From: Sipunculus nudus | Taxonomy: Eukaryota > Annelida > Sipuncula > Golfingiida > Sipunculidae | Length of the DNA: 64,000 bases | Reading direction: 5' to 3' | Assembly (NCBI GenBank): GCA_026874595.1 | Contig: CM049319.1 | Coordinates: 52,900,917 to 52,964,916, forward strand | Part shown: piece after piece, positions 60,701 through 64,000 of the stretch | How positions within the stretch are numbered: the stretch's first letter is position 1 | Layout of the letters: the number at the start of each line of letters is the position of its first letter | Program-made: the position numbers and the translations under genes | Notes under the pieces: generated by a model | Seen by the model: only the letters and a program-made list of their open reading frames with translations | The model's database searches: none | What the model was told of the DNA's origin: nothing

Positions 60701-62285
60701 ACTAGCTCTGGGCTTATAGAATTATACCATGTTGAAGATATTCACAGCCCCAGCACAACTTCACCAGTGTTTGAACTCTATTACAAGTTCCCTACTTTTA
60801 TGTCATTTGCTAAGTGCCTCAATCAAAAGGTTAACCCTGTCAACACACTGAACGGGTCACTGCATAACAATGTTCAAGTGATAACCCCCTCCCCCCCCCC
60901 CCCCCCAGATCTCCAGGGATTATGTAATGTTTAATGATTTTTATTACCTCACAACAAATGATGAAGAGCTTATAGCAGAGAAATTCCAATGCAGATCTGT
61001 ACTCTGATTTTAAAATGACTGTGTGGTTATCGGAAAAATTTGATTATTTATTATTGTTCAGCCTTGCAGAGTCTGCTTATTTTTTGTATATGAATTTGTC
61101 AACTGTGGAAACTTATAGAGTGTATAGACAGGAAGTGTGTCTTAATTTAAATTGTCATTTATATTTTGTCAAAATGGATCAAATACATATGTTGTTATTA
61201 AAATGTTCAATATTTGTACAGGCACTCCAAGGAGTCTAAAGCACCAGGTAGATTGAAATATGTCTTTTAATTATGATGATTATATTACAAAGTTACGATT
61301 TTCATATATGGCCAGAAAAAGGAAGGTAGGGTCTCAGGCAACAAGTGCATAATTTAAACCCCTTTATTTTGGTTTTCAATGAAAACTTACAAATTTTGAG
61401 CTCCAGCCGCTCGGACAGTTCTTTCAAGAAGATAACATAATACAATTATGATATTTCCTTTGTTATGTAGTGTTTTAGTGTCAAGCAAAAAAATTCTATT
61501 ATAATCATGCTTTTCCCTGATCACATGACATTTTTATCTAAACTTACAAAAAAAGCATATGAAAATATGATGAACATTAAGTTATTATTGACATGTGTAA
61601 ATTTAATAACCGATTCAAATGCATATACATATGACACAATTCATAGTTACATTATAATGTAAACATTAGAGTACATTTTTGGTGGGATACAATCTGCCAC
61701 AGCCCTTAAGAACAGCAGATATACTTAGCTTACAACTATTTAAGAATAATATTTTATTGAATATTTGCAAAGGATCATAAATCAAGTTTAACTTATTACA
61801 AATAATGTATCAGTCAATCAGCCATTGACACTTGGAAACAACAACATTTGTTAGAGAGGTGACACGGTTCCATAAATTAGGCGTTTGATGATAGTTCTGA
61901 AAAACAATGGTCCCAAAAATATGATTTTGGGAAGGTACCCAGTGTAAATTTAACTGGGCCAGAGTTCTTTGTCTGATGGTGGTACAAGTGCCATGACGTT
62001 TGGCATATTCCAACATACAACCGAAAGGATTAGACGGAACATCAGACTTTTAATACATGTAGTCACTGTTATCCTTGTATGAGCTATCTTAGCTTAGGTT
62101 AAAAGCACAAAGATTCTTTGTAATGTATGCAGAGATTTTCCATGCTTCAAGTGACAGAGGTACTTAGTTCAATCCCCACCAGTACCTCAAAGATAATCTC
62201 AACCAGATAAAAAAAACAGCCAAGTGATCACTGGTAAATGAAAATGGGTTATCTTAAACAGGCATGGTTAGTTGTGAAAAATATT
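60701..62285. other. Unassigned stretch
   Basis: A poly-C run is at 60891-60906. A degenerate SINE-like word (cttagttcaatccccaccagtacctc) is near 62163. Nothing else is recognised. Confidence 0.4.
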
Positions 62286-62289
62286 AAAC

Positions 62290-63715
62290 TACTTTATCTG
62301 CACTAAATAAATAAAGTACAGCAAGGATAATGAAATAATAAAAAAAGAACTGATTGATTTATGCATTGGTAACATACATATTAATGTGTATTCATACCAT
62401 TGATTTAGATTTGTTTGAAAAAAAAAATGGTGGTCTTAGATACCAGTATGAATGTTGATATTTTCTGTTTGACAAACTAGTAAACTTTTAGCAGTAAAGT
62501 ATATTTTTTTTCACTTTTATTTGTTTCTTTCCCAAATCACACTGTTAAATGTTCAAACACATTTAATGGTATTTTATGGTACTTGTATACATTTACCATA
62601 AAAATGCAAACAGAAAGAAGTCTTTTATAATCCTTTCCATCACCTGTCCATGTAATTTTTGCTGTAGAAATTGTTGTTAGAGAACATAGTAATTTAGGAT
62701 AGGAGATTAAAGGACCTTATTTTCAACAAGGAAAATATACATAACCTACCTTACACATTATTTAAGAAACAGAATTATATATAATTATGATATATCATTC
62801 TACATTTCACAACAAAACAGACCTACTTATCACAGTCAAGGTCTTGGTCAAGGGCAAACAGAAAATGCAGGGTTGGGAGGGGGGGGGGGGGTAGAAATAA
62901 AATTTGAAATCCAGGGTTTTGCACTGGGGTGTAGGTCCACCAACAACATTTTTACCAAAATATGGATGTAAAAAAAATGTCAACCCATATCAGCCTTATG
63001 GTTTGAGAAAGGGGGGGGGGGGGGTTAGGTTGCTGGCTTAAATTAAATGGAGATTCGCTGTTATGTCTTAACTGCAGCGATGACTTCCACATAATTCCTA
63101 GCCTTGTAGACGGGAAACTAAAGAACAGAAGACTAAATAACAAAATGCCTTTCTTATAATTTGGTAACCTTTGTCAGACCTTTATTAGTTTTACCATTGT
63201 TTACAACTGCTTGTTACTTGAACTAAATAAATAGAGGGCCGCAGTGAATGAAATATTAAAAGAAGAATTGATTAATTTTTGCATTGGTAAAATTCCAGTT
63301 AATGTTTATTCATATCATTGATTTAGATATGTTTGATAAAGTATTCTGGTATTTGATACCAGTAGGTTGCATGTTGATATTTTCATTTGGACAGTTGATT
63401 GAACTTAATAAGCCATAAACTAATAATAAATGTAATATTAGTAATACTAGTAATACTGATAAAGCAATAATAGTACTTATAATAAATGTTCAGTCTCATT
63501 TCATGTTATCTTTATGGTACTTTTAAATATTTACCATAAACACTCAAAACAAACAGAATGAAAACTTTTATGATCCTTCCCATCACCTGTCTAAGGAATA
63601 CAAACATGTACCTTACACATAATTTAAGAAACAGAAATATTTAAAATTATATAGAAATATCAGTCTATATTTTACAAAATATCAACTTCACTTAAAGTCA
63701 AGGTAGTTGGTCATA
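62290..63715 (+). repeat. Diverged direct duplication, ~0.5-kb arms
   Basis: Arm 1 (62290-62855) and arm 2 (63220-63715) are colinear. Shared phrases include gattgatttatgcattggta / gattaatttttgcattggta, ccattgatttagatttgttt / tcattgatttagatatgttt, atttaccataaaaatgc / atttaccataaacactc, ccatcacctgtc, and acattatttaagaaacag / acataatttaagaaacag. The offset is about 915-945. Between the arms are two poly-G runs (62881-62890, 63011-63024). No protein is encoded. Confidence 0.75.
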
Positions 63716-64000
63716 AACCCCCTCAGTTGACAGCTATTGATTGGATGTATTTTTCTTTTTTTTTTATTATTTACATAATTGGCCTTTCAACTATGTTGCT
63801 ATATACTTAATCGTTCCAAGCTCAGTGGTTTTATAATGAAGTTTTGTTTTTATCAGTGTTTACTGTACCAGTACACAGATTTACAATTTTCATTTTATTA
63901 AATGAAAATAATGAATGTTTTAATAGGAAAACCAGTACTAACAAGTCACAGATCCATATAGGGAAAACTTTACATGTGAATCCATATGTGCTCATCAGAC
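63716..64000. other. AT-rich end of window
   Basis: No feature is recognised. Confidence 0.4.

Noticed and set aside
61208-61255. Possible small exon between ttgtacag and ccag|gtag
   Set aside because: The phase required after 49907 meets a TAA within six codons, and there is no WDR4 similarity.

Overview
The window is eukaryotic, AT-rich, intron- and repeat-dominated DNA. It most resembles a mollusc, probably a bivalve. That call rests on low GC, long introns, and repeats headed by AGCTCAGCTGACT hairpins followed by (TCCG)n tracts, which I recognise as typical of molluscan genomes. The species cannot be named from the sequence. No long ORF in any frame looks like a transposase, reverse transcriptase or bacterial or viral gene, and most ORFs over 60 codons are chance ORFs in repeats.

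The one protein-coding gene I can support is a plus-strand WDR4 orthologue (Trm82 in yeast). WDR4 is the non-catalytic WD40 partner of METTL1 in the tRNA N7-methylguanosine (m7G46) methyltransferase. Six exons with canonical AG/GT borders and compatible phases lie at 33524-33658, 38014-38170, 46662-46774, 47497-47554, 48721-48875 and 49721-49907. Together they give about 268 contiguous codons. The N-terminal exon(s) and C-terminal exon(s) were not found, so the gene runs past one or both ends of the window or has small exons I cannot see.

Layout: 1-33.5 kb is intron or upstream DNA. It holds a truncated hairpin-family repeat (1-1807), a pogo-like MITE (2988-3168), dispersed repeat modules (5.1-6.4 kb), a C-rich/G-rich inverted repeat (6.9-7.4 kb), a 625-bp MITE (12406-13030), a full 2.65-kb hairpin-headed element (14381-17029), a tRNA-derived SINE (17.3-17.6 kb), several microsatellites, and a 4.7-kb satellite-like array (26611-31329). 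A second satellite (32.34-33.43 kb) abuts the first recognised WDR4 exon. The introns hold a 72-bp minisatellite, a 589-bp MITE related to the first one, a second 2.65-kb element (41077-43734) and a 40-bp minisatellite that copies the exon 3' end and its 5' splice site 14 times. Downstream lie a third 2.6-kb element (51621-54233), an 18/19-bp minisatellite (55648-56461), SINEs and a diverged direct duplication (62.3-63.7 kb).

About nine islands of raised GC and high sequence complexity are scattered through the AT-rich background: 3.7-4.4, 8.0-8.4, 10.3-10.8, 13.9-14.2, 21.9-22.2, 24.1-25.1, 35.6-36.1, 44.6-45.0, 54.5-54.9 and 60.06-60.7 kb. They carry no usable ORF and no recognisable repeat. 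They are candidate conserved non-coding or regulatory elements, an inference that needs cross-species alignment. A housekeeping gene with very long introns full of such islands would fit a bystander gene hosting enhancers of a neighbouring developmental gene.
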